Shown: positions 33,724 through 42,322 of the stretch, one piece after another
Layout: each line of letters opens with the position of its first letter
How positions within the stretch are numbered: the stretch's first letter is position 1
Source: Oscillospiraceae bacterium
Lineage (GTDB): Bacteria; Bacillota; Clostridia; Oscillospirales; Ruminococcaceae
Reading direction: 5' to 3'
DNA: 58,767 nt
Assembly: GCA_017435045.1 (NCBI GenBank)
Contig: JAFSFT010000010.1
Span: 1-58,767 of the forward strand
Notes under the pieces: model-generated
Seen by the model: only the letters and a program-made list of their open reading frames with translations
Told to the model about the DNA's origin: nothing
Database searches by the model: none
Made by a program: the position numbers and the translations under genes

Positions 33724-35004
33724 TTATTCAGCTTTTTTGCCGAATTCGTAGTCGTTGCCTGGAAGAATTGCGTTGAGTGCAATGCCAAGGATAGCAGCGA
33801 TTGCAAGAGCTGTAAGTGTGATTGTTGTGCCTGCAACTGTAAATGTGATACCGCCGATGCTGTTGAAGCCAAGTGCGGAAACAAGGATAACAGCTGCGAT
33901 AATCAGGTTGCGGCTCTGAGTAAAATCAATTTTGTTTTCAACAATATTTCTGATACCAACTGCAGAAATCATACCGTAAAGGATAAGGGATACACCGCCG
34001 ATGATTGCGGCAGGAATACTGTTTACAACAGCGTCAAATTTTGGCACGCAGGAAAGGATAACCGCAATAACTGCAGCAAGACGAACGATTGCAGGGTCAA
34101 ACACTTTTGTAAGGGCAAGAACACCTGTGTTTTCACCGTATGTTGTGTTTGCAGGACCGCCGATAAAGCCTGCAAAGCTTGTTGCAATACCATCACCAAG
34201 AAGTGTTCTGTGAAGGCCCGGGTCTTCAATATAGTTTTCGCCTGTTGTTGCGCTGATAGCGGCAATATCGCCTATATGTTCCATCATTGCAGCAATGGCA
34301 ATAGGCATAATTGTAATTATTGCACTGATATCAAATTTTGCAAAGTTTGCAGGAATAACAGGAGAACCAAACATATCTGCAGCTGCAACAGCTGTAAAAT
34401 CAACTGCACCTGTTACAAGAGCAATAATGTAGGAACCCACAACGCCGATAAGGATAGGGATAATCTTAATTATGCCTTTGCCCCAGATGTTGCAGATAAC
34501 GATAATTGCAAGTGCGATAATTGCCAGAGGCCAGTTTGTGCTTGCATTTGTAATGGCTGTAGGTGCAAGGATAAGACCGACGGAAATGATGATAGGACCT
34601 GTAACAATCGGAGGGAAGAAACGCATAATTTTTCTGATGCCGAAAGCTTTGATAAGGGCGGACATAAGGATGTAAAGCAGACCTGCGGCAACAACACCGC
34701 CGCATGCGTATGGCAGCATTTCTGTGTTTGCCATTGCCTGTCCGTCAGGTCCCAGCAGCTTTGGGGCAACTACCTCAAAACCGCCAAGAAATACAAAGGA
34801 TGAGCCAAGAAATGCAGGAACCTTGCCTTTGGTGATAAAGTGGAACAAAAGTGTGCCGACACCTGCCGCAAACAGTGTGGTGGATATATTAAGGCCTGTT
34901 ATAAGAGGTACAAGTACCGTTGCACCAAACATTGCAAATACGTGCTGAAAGCCCAGAAGAAGATTTTTAGAGGTCATCTGGGGCAAAATTCTTGGATTAT
35001 TCAT
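33724..35004 (-). CDS. uraA: Uracil permease, NCS2 family
   Basis: 426 residues, about 14 membrane segments. N-terminal LGFQHVFAMFGATVLVP, PAFLGSSFVFLGG, and the NAT signature around GENTGVLALTKVFDPAIVR with an upstream MEHIGDIAAISATTGENY are characteristic of uracil/uracil-xanthine permeases. It takes up uracil with protons. Single gene behind AAAGGAG. No PyrR attenuator is apparent in its leader (35005-35060), unlike uraA of Bacillus. Confidence 0.95.
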   Translation of the reverse strand: MNNPRILPQMTSKNLLLGFQHVFAMFGATVLVPLITGLNISTTLFAAGVGTLLFHFITKGKVPAFLGSSFVFLGGFEVVAPKLLGPDGQAMANTEMLPYACGGVVAAGLLYILMSALIKAFGIRKIMRFFPPIVTGPIIISVGLILAPTAITNASTNWPLAIIALAIIVICNIWGKGIIKIIPILIGVVGSYIIALVTGAVDFTAVAAADMFGSPVIPANFAKFDISAIITIMPIAIAAMMEHIGDIAAISATTGENYIEDPGLHRTLLGDGIATSFAGFIGGPANTTYGENTGVLALTKVFDPAIVRLAAVIAVILSCVPKFDAVVNSIPAAIIGGVSLILYGMISAVGIRNIVENKIDFTQSRNLIIAAVILVSALGFNSIGGITFTVAGTTITLTALAIAAILGIALNAILPGNDYEFGKKAE

Positions 35005-35384
35005 AAATTTGTTCTCCTTTTTATAATATTCTTTTTTAAACCAAGATTATTTTAACAGAAAAAGAGACACAATAAAAGCTGTTTTTGCATTTTGTAACAA
35101 TATGCATATAAAAAACTGTAAATATGCAGGGAATTTGTAAGGTTTTACATCTTTTACACCAATATTTCACAATCAACCTTATTTTATACCTGTCGGGTGG
35201 GGAGATTTTCACAGATTCTTAATAAAATTAACATAAAATATGATAAACAGCAGATGAATAAAGGCTTTGTTCATATAATGTTATTGATAACAATATGTCT
35301 GCAGTGTATAATTTAACAAAAACAATAAGAAGGAAGGTCAGAAAAAACATTTATACAAAACAGGTTAAAAGGAGGATTTGTATA
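35005..35384. other. Divergent intergenic region, no gene seen
   Basis: 380 AT-rich bases hold the promoters of the uracil permease (minus) and the surface protein (plus). I see no conserved RNA structure or coding potential with a ribosome site. Confidence 0.5.
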
Positions 35385-36659
35385 ATGAATAGAAACTTGA
35401 GAAAAAAATTAGTGGGTGCTGTATCGGCTTTGTTTCTTGCGGTCTTTATGCTGCCTATGGCGGCATCTGCCACAAGTGCAGAAGCCTCTCCGTCTCCGTC
35501 ACCCACTGCTACACCAAAGCCAAAGGTGCAGATATCCATAGGATCGGAGTATTCAAAGGTTTATGACGGCAAAGAAATTTCCAAATCCGATGTACTGGCA
35601 CTGGTAAGTGACAAATCGGGCAATGGTGTTTCTAAATTTACATATAAATGGTACGATGATGACGGCGACAGGATGAGTAAAAATCCTGTTAAAGCAGGTA
35701 AATACAAGCTTAAAATCACCGTTTCGGACAAGGACCCTGTCTACACAGGCAGTGCAACAGTTACCTATAAAATCGAACAGCGTCCGCTGGAATGGAATAT
35801 AAGCGGACTCAAGGCTTCAAAGCCATATGACGGCACAGCTGCAGCGGCCAATGTAAAAGGCGAACTGCTTGTGGACGGCATTGTAGAGGGTGATGATGTA
35901 TATATCAGCTTTGACAATATAACTGTTGCGGATTTCCCAAATGCAGAAGTACAGCGTACAAAGCTGCCGCTGACCATTGAAAACGCAAAGCTTAAAGGTG
36001 ATGACGCAGAAAACTACATTCTGCCAAAGATTGCACCTGAAATTGAAGCAGTTATTGTAAAAGCCTATATTACCGAAATTACCTTCCCTGACAACGATAA
36101 TAAATACCGTGCTGTTGTCGAAGAGGCAGTATATCCAAGCGAAGAACTTGAAGACACAGATTTTTCCACAGCACAAGCAATTAAAAATGCCCTCAAAGCA
36201 AAAGCAGCAGAGGAATGGGCAGATAAAGAAGATGTAAAAACCGTGTATTATACAGCTATACTGCAGATAAACAAGGACGGCGAATGGGTGGATGTAACGG
36301 CAGAGAACAACCCTGCTGACGGTGCAGTAATAGTGTTGCCATACCCTGAAGGCACAAAAGACTCCTCCCATGAATTTGTGGTTTATAAGATGAAAACACA
36401 GGGCAGCGATGCAGGTATTATCGAGGTATGGGCACACACAGAAAAGGTAGAGGGCCTTGAAATTACACTTTCTCAGGGCGACCCTCTTATCGTGGCATAT
36501 GCCCCTACAAGCCGCATCAGCAAAGGCCTGGTTATGGGCATAGGTGGTGCAGCAGTAGCAGTTATAGCGGTTATCGTGTTCCTTAAGCTGCTCAAAAAGG
36601 ACAGAGAAGATACCGAAGAAATTCTTATGCTGGAAGAAAACAATAACAGTAAAGAATAG
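35385..36659 (+). CDS. Exported membrane-anchored protein with MBG/YDG-like repeats
   Basis: 424 residues from the ATG at 35385 behind AAAGGAGG; the longer frame start lacks a site. A Sec signal peptide (LVGAVSALFLAVFMLPMAASA) is followed by a Pro/Ser/Thr linker (SPSPSPTATPKP) and beta-sandwich modules with the patterns KVYDGKEI and KPYDGTAAAANV, typical of YDG/MBG domains in bacterial surface proteins. Near the C terminus GLVMGIGGAAVAVIAVIVFL is a membrane anchor followed by a basic-acidic tail. Probably a cell-surface structural or adhesion protein. Its own transcription unit. Confidence 0.85.
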   Translation: MNRNLRKKLVGAVSALFLAVFMLPMAASATSAEASPSPSPTATPKPKVQISIGSEYSKVYDGKEISKSDVLALVSDKSGNGVSKFTYKWYDDDGDRMSKNPVKAGKYKLKITVSDKDPVYTGSATVTYKIEQRPLEWNISGLKASKPYDGTAAAANVKGELLVDGIVEGDDVYISFDNITVADFPNAEVQRTKLPLTIENAKLKGDDAENYILPKIAPEIEAVIVKAYITEITFPDNDNKYRAVVEEAVYPSEELEDTDFSTAQAIKNALKAKAAEEWADKEDVKTVYYTAILQINKDGEWVDVTAENNPADGAVIVLPYPEGTKDSSHEFVVYKMKTQGSDAGIIEVWAHTEKVEGLEITLSQGDPLIVAYAPTSRISKGLVMGIGGAAVAVIAVIVFLKLLKKDREDTEEILMLEENNNSKE

Positions 36660-36696
36660 CAAAAACTGTGCACAAAACCGATAATTGATGTATAAT

Positions 36697-36729
36697 AAAA
36701 GAGGACATTTGATGCCCTCTTTTATTTTT
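36697..36729 (+). terminator. Hairpin between the surface protein and hydrolase genes
   Basis: AAAAGAGGACAT pairs partly with ATGCCCTCTTTT, followed by ATTTTT. Confidence 0.75.
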
Positions 36730-36754
36730 GAATATTGTAATTTAAGGATAAGGT

Positions 36755-37480
36755 ATGGAGAAAATAATTAAAAAAATACTGCTTGCAGCAGTGGCATTGG
36801 CAGTGCTGTGCTTTGCAGCTTTATATATATACTCAATGGATTTTTACCGTGCAGACAGTACTGTGGCAGCAGCACTGGAAAGTACAGACGATATTTCTGT
36901 GGAAATAGCTGATAATATGGCGATTTTCCGCCCGCAAAATATCGAGGCAGGTTTTATTTTCTATCCCGGAGGCAAGGTAGAATACACCGCATATGCTCCG
37001 ATTATGCATCATCTGGCAGAAAACGGAATAGTGTGCATAATAACAGAAATGCCTTTTAACCTTGCGGTTATGGATGTAAATGCAGCAGACAAAGCGTACG
37101 AAAGAATTGCAGATGTGGACAGTTGGTATATTGGCGGGCACTCCCTTGGCGGCAGCATGGCGGCAAGCTATCTTGATAAAACCGAAAACAGCTTTGACGG
37201 TCTTGTGCTGCTGGCATCATACTCCACAGCAGACCTTGCAGATAATAACGTGGAGGTGCTGACAATATATGGAGACAGCGACGGGGTGCTGAATATGGAA
37301 AGCTATGCCGAAAACTACGGCAATCTGCCTGATGATACCACCGAGCTTGTGATAGCAGGGGCAAACCATGCACAGTTTGGCAGCTATGGGGCACAGGATG
37401 GTGACGGAGAGGCTTTAATCTCCGCAGAAGAACAGATGACACTTACAGCAGAGGCTGTTGTGGAATTTATAAAGCAGTAG
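36755..37480 (+). CDS. Membrane-anchored alpha/beta hydrolase
   Basis: 241 residues. One N-terminal helix (ILLAAVALAVLCFAALYIYS) anchors or exports it. The hydrolase core shows FYPGGKVEYTAY (oxyanion region), the nucleophile elbow WYIGGHSLGGSMAA, an acidic residue in LTIYGDSDGV, and the final His in AGANHAQFG, giving a complete Ser-Asp-His triad. Matches the short alpha/beta hydrolases found in Firmicutes. Substrate unknown. Confidence 0.88.
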   Translation: MEKIIKKILLAAVALAVLCFAALYIYSMDFYRADSTVAAALESTDDISVEIADNMAIFRPQNIEAGFIFYPGGKVEYTAYAPIMHHLAENGIVCIITEMPFNLAVMDVNAADKAYERIADVDSWYIGGHSLGGSMAASYLDKTENSFDGLVLLASYSTADLADNNVEVLTIYGDSDGVLNMESYAENYGNLPDDTTELVIAGANHAQFGSYGAQDGDGEALISAEEQMTLTAEAVVEFIKQ

Positions 37481-37494
37481 TTATATATCAAAAT

Positions 37495-37549
37495 AAAAAG
37501 TGCCTGCGTTCATCTGTACTGTTATGTACAGACAATGCAGACACTTTTC
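37495..37549. terminator. Long bidirectional terminator hairpin
   Basis: AAAAAGTGCCTGC and the complement ending GCAGACACTTTT enclose a further stem CTGTAC/GTACAG. It serves the hydrolase gene and, on the minus strand, the 31-residue protein. Confidence 0.85.
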
Positions 37550-37566
37550 AAAGTTGTAAGCAATTA

Positions 37567-37662
37567 TTAGTCATTATTATTGCGGAACAATGCCACGGCA
37601 ATAATTACAAAAGCAATCACAAGTGCGGCAATGCCCAGCATAAACACCAAACTGAAAGCCAT
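37567..37662 (-). CDS. 31-residue single-helix membrane microprotein
   Basis: On the minus strand an AAAGGAG sits eight bases before an ATG. The frame encodes 31 residues: MAFSLVFMLGIAAL followed by VIAFVIIAVALF and the polar tail RNNND, then TAA. It is one continuous membrane helix with a charged C terminus. A terminator hairpin lies directly downstream in the same orientation. I do not recognise a family. Divergent from smpB (about 250 bases away). The strong ribosome site and terminator argue for a real gene despite its size. Confidence 0.72.
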   Translation of the reverse strand: MAFSLVFMLGIAALVIAFVIIAVALFRNNND

Positions 37663-37845
37663 AAAAATCTCCTTTCGCAGAAAAAGGGAACATAGTTTGA
37701 GTTTATTGTAGATTATGCCGGTGAAAACTTTGTGTTGCAGTTGTAAAAACAGATGTCTGCGAAAAAACTATGTCATGGCAACGAGGAACAGTAGTATAAA
37801 GTTGTCGGAAAACGGCTCATAAATTGTAGTATCATAGCACATTTG

Positions 37846-37874
37846 TTGACAAAACCGCTTAAATATTATAATAT
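37846..37874 (+). promoter_or_regulatory. Promoter of smpB
   Basis: TTGACA at 37846-37851, 17-base spacer, TAATAT at 37869-37874 (TATAAT also nearby). Confidence 0.8.
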
Positions 37875-37911
37875 ATAATCTACACCGATTTTACAGAAGG
37901 GGGATGGAAAT

Positions 37912-38361
37912 ATGTCAATCACAGTTAATCGTGCCGCAAGACACGAGTATTTTGTGCTGGAAACATACGAAGCAGGCATTGAACTTTTCGGTACCGAAAT
38001 CAAGTCCATCCGCAATGGTTCTGTAAATCTTAAGGAGTCCTGGGCAGATATCCAGAATGGAGAGGTTTTTGTTTACGGCATGCATATCAGCCCATACGAA
38101 AAAGGCAATATCTTTAACCGAGACCCTTTCCGTGTGCGTAAGCTGCTTTTGCACAAGAAGGAAATAAACAAGCTTTTGGGCAAGCTTAAGCAGGATGGTC
38201 TTACTCTTGTTCCGCTTTCCCTTTACTACAAGGGACCAAGAGTAAAGATGGAACTGGGACTCTGCAAAGGTAAAAAACTCTACGACAAGCGTGACGATAT
38301 GGCAAAGCGAGATGCACAGCGCAATATCGACCGTGCGATGAAGGATTTTAACAGACGTTAA
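37912..38361 (+). CDS. smpB: SsrA-binding protein SmpB
   Basis: 149 residues. SmpB binds tmRNA and delivers it to stalled ribosomes for trans-translation. The N-terminal [20 protein letters not shown] and [17 protein letters not shown] form the OB fold that contacts the tRNA-like domain. The C-terminal basic tail ([20 protein letters not shown], then FNRR) is the part that enters the decoding site. Ribosome site is GAAGGGGG. The tmRNA gene lies 50 bases downstream. Confidence 0.98.
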   Translation: MSITVNRAARHEYFVLETYEAGIELFGTEIKSIRNGSVNLKESWADIQNGEVFVYGMHISPYEKGNIFNRDPFRVRKLLLHKKEINKLLGKLKQDGLTLVPLSLYYKGPRVKMELGLCKGKKLYDKRDDMAKRDAQRNIDRAMKDFNRR

Positions 38362-38384
38362 TCTTCGCAACAAAATCACTGTCA

Positions 38385-38404
38385 AAAACGGATAATACCG
38401 TTTT
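38385..38404 (+). other. Hairpin just before tmRNA
   Basis: AAAACGG pairs with CCGTTTT around ATAATA, six bases upstream of the mature 5' end. It may act as a weak terminator for smpB or as a processing signal. Confidence 0.5.
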
Positions 38405-38410
38405 ATATAT

Positions 38411-38758
38411 GGGGGCGTATTGGCTTCGACAGGGAGTTTGCAGTGAGGGCAGCAGGTAGTGGTGGGGCAGCACTTTAATCGCCTCGAAAAAATAAACGCT
38501 AATCATAACGAATTAGTAGCTGCTTAATTAACAGCAGCCGTCATGCCCTGTTTTCTATCGGCAGGGGTCATGGCGTGACGCAGATAGAGCCCGTGAACGA
38601 GCCTAAGCTTTGCGGCACGTCACGCATTTATGAAGCTACCGACCATACGGCCTGTTTATCGGCTTGTATGCGGGGGAATCTCTGTAGATAAACTAAACTT
38701 GTAGATACCGTCATGAATAGCTTTTTGGACACGGGTTCGACCCCCGTCGCCTCCACCA
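38411..38758 (+). ncRNA. ssrA: Transfer-messenger RNA
   Basis: Starts GGGGGCGTATTGGCTTCGAC and ends with GGTTCGACCCCCGTCGCCTCC plus ACCA (short elements quoted), forming the alanyl-tRNA-like domain; acceptor GGGGGCG pairs with CGCCTCC. The tag frame runs from the resume codon GCT at 38498 to TAA at 38525-38527 and encodes ANHNELVAA, so the degradation tag would be AANHNELVAA. It directly follows smpB, as in many Firmicutes. Confidence 0.98.
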
Positions 38759-38772
38759 AATTTCAAGAAACG

Positions 38773-38820
38773 AAAAACCCAGAAGAGTAGCGGATTTTCT
38801 GCTGTTTTACTGGGTTTTTT
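38773..38820 (+). terminator. Terminator of tmRNA
   Basis: AAAAACCCAG pairs with CTGGGTTTTT around an internal stem. Confidence 0.9.
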
Positions 38821-38872
38821 GCTGTTTTATAAAGGTTTTGAAAAGGAGTAAAAAGTGATTAAAAGTCGTGAA

Positions 38873-38897
38873 AATTGACACAGTATTGACACAGTAA
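38873..38897. repeat. 25-bp repeat, copy B, downstream of tmRNA
   Basis: Identical to 13369-13393 (tandem 11-mer ATTGACACAGT). ssrA is a classic integration target, as are tRNA genes; no integrase gene remains on either side. Confidence 0.7.
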
Positions 38898-38960
38898 GTT
38901 GTCAGGATGTGCTTATATGAAAACAAACTTATATGCTGTCAAATAAATTTGCATAACAAA

Positions 38961-38988
38961 GGGCTGCTCCGTTTTTGAGGAGCAGCCC
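38961..38988 (-). terminator. Terminator of the amidohydrolase-symporter operon
   Basis: GGGCTGCTCC pairs with GGAGCAGCCC; a modest T-rich tail follows on the minus strand. Confidence 0.75.
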
Positions 38989-39002
38989 AAAGTTGTTTTA
39001 TA

Positions 39003-40604
39003 TTATATTCTGCTGTATACAATGTCGCCGCCGATAACCGTCATATCGATTTTAACATCCTTGATGTCATCAGCACTGATTGTGTACAGGTCTTTTTCGC
39101 AGATTGCAAAGTCTGCGTTTTTGCCGGGTTCTATTGTGCCGTTTTCCTGCTCTGTGTAAGAGGCATAGGCTGCATATTTTGTGAACAGTTTTACTGCTTC
39201 GTCTATGCTCAGCTTTTCGCTTGGAATCCAGCCGTTTTCAGGCAGACCGCATAGTTTTTTTCTTGTAACCGCAAAGTGGATATTTTCCATTATGCTGAAG
39301 CTTTCTACAGGTGCATCAGAACCGCCGCAGGCATGGATGCCCATATCAAGCATAGTTTTCCAGGCATAAATCTTTGGCATACGGTGTGCACCGATTCTTT
39401 CTTCTGCAATATCCATATCATAGCCAACAAATACAGGCTGGATATATACCATAATGTCGTTTGCTGCCATTCTGTCGAGAATACGCTGATTGGTTATCTG
39501 TGCATGAACGATGCCGTGTCTGTTTTTGGTATTCTGCTGGCGGTAAGGCGATTTTTCAATAGCTTCAATCACCATATCCATTGCTCTGTCGCCGATGCAA
39601 TGCACTGCAACCTGCATATTGTGCTGGTCGTGGAACGCCATGATATCGTTAAGTTCATCCTGAGTATAGATGCTGATACCGATATTGTCAGGCTGTCCCT
39701 CGTAAGGCTCGTTCATAGCAGCAGTTCTTGCACCAAGGGCCCCGTCCTGCAGCATCTTCATTGGGCCGACAGTAAAACGGTTGCCTTTATCACCTGTGCG
39801 GAAGCCTTCATTTACAAAGGCTTTTGCATCTTCTATACGCTCAAAGAGACACTGTTCGTAGTATCTTACATTCATTTCTCCCTTGTTGTCCACTGCACGG
39901 TATGCATCGAGAATACGTCTCCAGTTTTTGCCGGGGAGAGATGCAAGGTCGTCTGACTGTACCCCTGTAATGCCGCATTCGTTGAGCTTTTTTATACCAA
40001 AACGGATTAAATCTTCAACTTCTTCCTGTGTGGGTGCTTCAAGGACAGAATAGTAGAACTGAACCGCATTTTCTTTGATAAGGCCTGTTTCAAAGTCCAC
40101 ATCCTGCTTGATTTCATCAAACTGTGGGATTTTTCTGAGAAGTTCCAGACCACAGCTGTTGCATACAGCCACGTGGCCGCAAACACGCACCATAATAATT
40201 GGTATTTCTGTGGAAAGCGCATCCAGCTCGTCTTTGTGAGGATAACGTGGCACATAGAAATGCTCGTGATTCCAGCCGCGGCAGAAAAGCCAGGAAAGTG
40301 GCTGTTCTTTGGTTTCTTCCAGACGTTTTCTGGCAAGTGCCAGTGCATCCTCTACGCTTTTGCAGTCAAAAAGTTTAACAGATTTTTCTACAAATGCATA
40401 GTGCAGCAGATGCATATGTGTGTCCACAAAACCCGGCAGCAGCAATCTGCCGCCAAGGTCAATTTTTTCGGAACATTCCAGCTTTTCAGCTTCGCTGTCG
40501 GTGCCGATAAATGCAATTTTTCCGTCTTTTATGCCCACAGCCTGTGCAACTGTGTTTTCATCGTCAAGAGTTCGGATTATACCGTTGTAAAAAACTTTAT
40601 CCAT
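39003..40604 (-). CDS. Amidohydrolase, YtcJ-like
   Basis: 533 residues, amidohydrolase superfamily. LLLPGFVDTHMHLLHY is the first metal-binding HxH; later VAVHCIGDRAMDMVIEA, RHGIVHAQ and ACGGSDAPVES supply further His and the catalytic Asp. The C-terminal YTEQENGTIEPGKNADFAI closes the beta-sandwich. YtcJ-like enzymes hydrolyse amides or N-acyl compounds; substrates are mostly unknown. It follows an AGCS amino-acid symporter by 17 bases on the same strand, so one may import what the other hydrolyses or recover the product. Confidence 0.92.
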   Translation of the reverse strand: MDKVFYNGIIRTLDDENTVAQAVGIKDGKIAFIGTDSEAEKLECSEKIDLGGRLLLPGFVDTHMHLLHYAFVEKSVKLFDCKSVEDALALARKRLEETKEQPLSWLFCRGWNHEHFYVPRYPHKDELDALSTEIPIIMVRVCGHVAVCNSCGLELLRKIPQFDEIKQDVDFETGLIKENAVQFYYSVLEAPTQEEVEDLIRFGIKKLNECGITGVQSDDLASLPGKNWRRILDAYRAVDNKGEMNVRYYEQCLFERIEDAKAFVNEGFRTGDKGNRFTVGPMKMLQDGALGARTAAMNEPYEGQPDNIGISIYTQDELNDIMAFHDQHNMQVAVHCIGDRAMDMVIEAIEKSPYRQQNTKNRHGIVHAQITNQRILDRMAANDIMVYIQPVFVGYDMDIAEERIGAHRMPKIYAWKTMLDMGIHACGGSDAPVESFSIMENIHFAVTRKKLCGLPENGWIPSEKLSIDEAVKLFTKYAAYASYTEQENGTIEPGKNADFAICEKDLYTISADDIKDVKIDMTVIGGDIVYSRI

Positions 40605-40621
40605 AATTTTTCAGTCTTTGA

Positions 40622-42070
40622 TTATTTTGTTTTGTTAACTTTATCTTCGTAGAACAGTTCAATTTCAGGGTCAACTTCACCAATGCCCATATAACGTGCT
40701 TTGTAGTCCTTGAGCAGTTTGATAAATGTGCCGCTGAGTGCAAACAGTGTAATTACGTTGAAGAATGTAGGAACGATTGTTGTAAAGTCGCAGATTGTCC
40801 ACAGCTGTGCTGGTGTGCCGTTGCTGTATACGTTGAGGATTGTTACAAGCATACCCCAGAGTGGTGTGCCAAAAATAAAGATTTTTTCTGCAACGTTGAG
40901 CAGTTTCTTTCTGTTGCCAAGCCAGTGTTTGAGAATTACGCTGTAATATGTAAACCAGCCTGTGGATGTTGTAAGACCAAACAGGAAGATGGATACTGCA
41001 ACGAGAACACGGCCAAGGAAGCCGATGCCGCTTTCAAATGCTGTAAGTGTAAGTGTTGCACCCTGAAGACCGGAGTTCCAGTAGCCTGTTACGATAATAA
41101 CAAGACCTGTCATGGAACAAACAACGATTGTGTCCATAAATACTTCAAATGCACCAAAGAGGCCCTGTTTTACAGGATGGTCTGTTTTTGCAGATGCGTG
41201 AATCATTGGAGATGTACCCCAGCCTGCTTCGTTGGAGTATACACTTCTTGCAAAACCAAGACGCATTGCTGTTGCAACACCTGCACCAAGGAAGCCGCCT
41301 GTTGCTGCCTGTGCTGTGAATGCACCTTTGAGGATGAGTGCAAATGCACCAGGGATAGCTGCTGCGTTTCTGATGAGGATGATGATACAGCCAACTACAT
41401 AGAACGCACACATAAGAGGAACCATATAAGATGCAATTTTACCAACCTTTTTAACGCCGCCGATGATAACCACATAGATAGCAATTACATAAACGATGGA
41501 AGGCACAATAAATGGAATGTTAAATGTGGAACCGATAGCTTCAGAAACTGTATAGTTCTGTGCTGTGATGAACCATGTGCTGAAAATCATTGCACCAAAG
41601 CCAACTGCGAGAATGCCCCAGAGCGGGAATTTCTTTTCTTCGCCAAGACCTTTCTGCATGTAGAAAGTAGGACCACCAATGTATGTGCCGTCTTCCTGCT
41701 TCTGACGGTAGTAAACGCCAAGTGTAACTTCGCACATCTTTATAACCATAGCAAGAAGAGCTGCAATCCACAGCCAGAAAAGTGCACCAGGACCACCTGT
41801 TGCAACAGCTGTAGCAACACCGGACATATTGGAAACACCAACTGTACCGCCGATAGCAATTGAAATTGCCTGGAATGGTGTAAGGGCTTTTTTGTCTTCG
41901 CCACTGCCGTCACGGCTTTCTTTGTTGAACATATTTTTTACAATATATACAAAGTGACGGAACTGGAAAAAGCCTGTTCTGAATGTCAGAAATACACCTG
42001 TTACGATAATTGTGATAAGAAGTGGGAGTCCCCACAACCAGTTTGTAATGCTTTCAAAAATAGCAAACAT
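40622..42070 (-). CDS. Alanine/glycine:cation symporter (AGCS family), second copy
   Basis: 482 residues, about 11 helices. Family motifs: WGLPLLITIIVTGVFLTFRTG, SIAIGGTVGVSNMSGVATAV, YIGGPTFYMQKGLG and GFARSVYSNEAGWGTSPM (short pieces). Compared with the copy at 5519 it has the usual NEAGWGT motif, where the first copy reads SASGMGE, so the two likely differ in substrate. First gene of an operon with the amidohydrolase. No structured leader like that at 5.4 kb is apparent; the upstream 250 bases are AT-rich and shared with the divergent G3E gene. Confidence 0.95.
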   Translation of the reverse strand: MFAIFESITNWLWGLPLLITIIVTGVFLTFRTGFFQFRHFVYIVKNMFNKESRDGSGEDKKALTPFQAISIAIGGTVGVSNMSGVATAVATGGPGALFWLWIAALLAMVIKMCEVTLGVYYRQKQEDGTYIGGPTFYMQKGLGEEKKFPLWGILAVGFGAMIFSTWFITAQNYTVSEAIGSTFNIPFIVPSIVYVIAIYVVIIGGVKKVGKIASYMVPLMCAFYVVGCIIILIRNAAAIPGAFALILKGAFTAQAATGGFLGAGVATAMRLGFARSVYSNEAGWGTSPMIHASAKTDHPVKQGLFGAFEVFMDTIVVCSMTGLVIIVTGYWNSGLQGATLTLTAFESGIGFLGRVLVAVSIFLFGLTTSTGWFTYYSVILKHWLGNRKKLLNVAEKIFIFGTPLWGMLVTILNVYSNGTPAQLWTICDFTTIVPTFFNVITLFALSGTFIKLLKDYKARYMGIGEVDPEIELFYEDKVNKTK

Positions 42071-42191
42071 AACTTTTCTCCTTTATTAATAATATATTTT
42101 ATCATTATATCAAATTTTTATAATATGTAAATACTATTATATAACAATCTTTGTTTTAACAGTATAAAATGTGATAACTGGCAGTATCACA

Positions 42192-42220
42192 TTGACAATA
42201 TATGGATGGTGGTATAAAAT
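42192..42220 (+). promoter_or_regulatory. Promoter of the G3E GTPase operon
   Basis: TTGACA at 42192-42197, 17-base spacer, TAAAAT at 42215-42220. Confidence 0.75.
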
Positions 42221-42234
42221 AAAAATGGAATTTT

Positions 42235-42292
42235 ACGGCTTGCCTTGAGTGTAGGCCGTTTATTGTGAACGATGGGTTAGTCTTTGCTAACC
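42235..42292 (+). promoter_or_regulatory. Two-hairpin leader of the G3E GTPase operon
   Basis: Stem 1: ACGGCTTGC (42235-42243) with GTAGGCCGT (42251-42259), nine pairs including G-U. Stem 2: GGTTAG (42275-42280) with CTAACC (42287-42292). The second, as DNA, is a palindrome whose half-sites equal those of DtxR/IdeR-type boxes but with a six-base gap instead of one. It may be a metal-regulator operator or an RNA element. Confidence 0.45.
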
Positions 42293-42322
42293 TTTATGAT
42301 TGTAATATAAGAGGTATGTGAA

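Noticed and set aside
33721-34803. 360-residue plus-strand Cys/Asn-rich frame
   Set aside because: Shadow of the uracil permease gene on the other strand.
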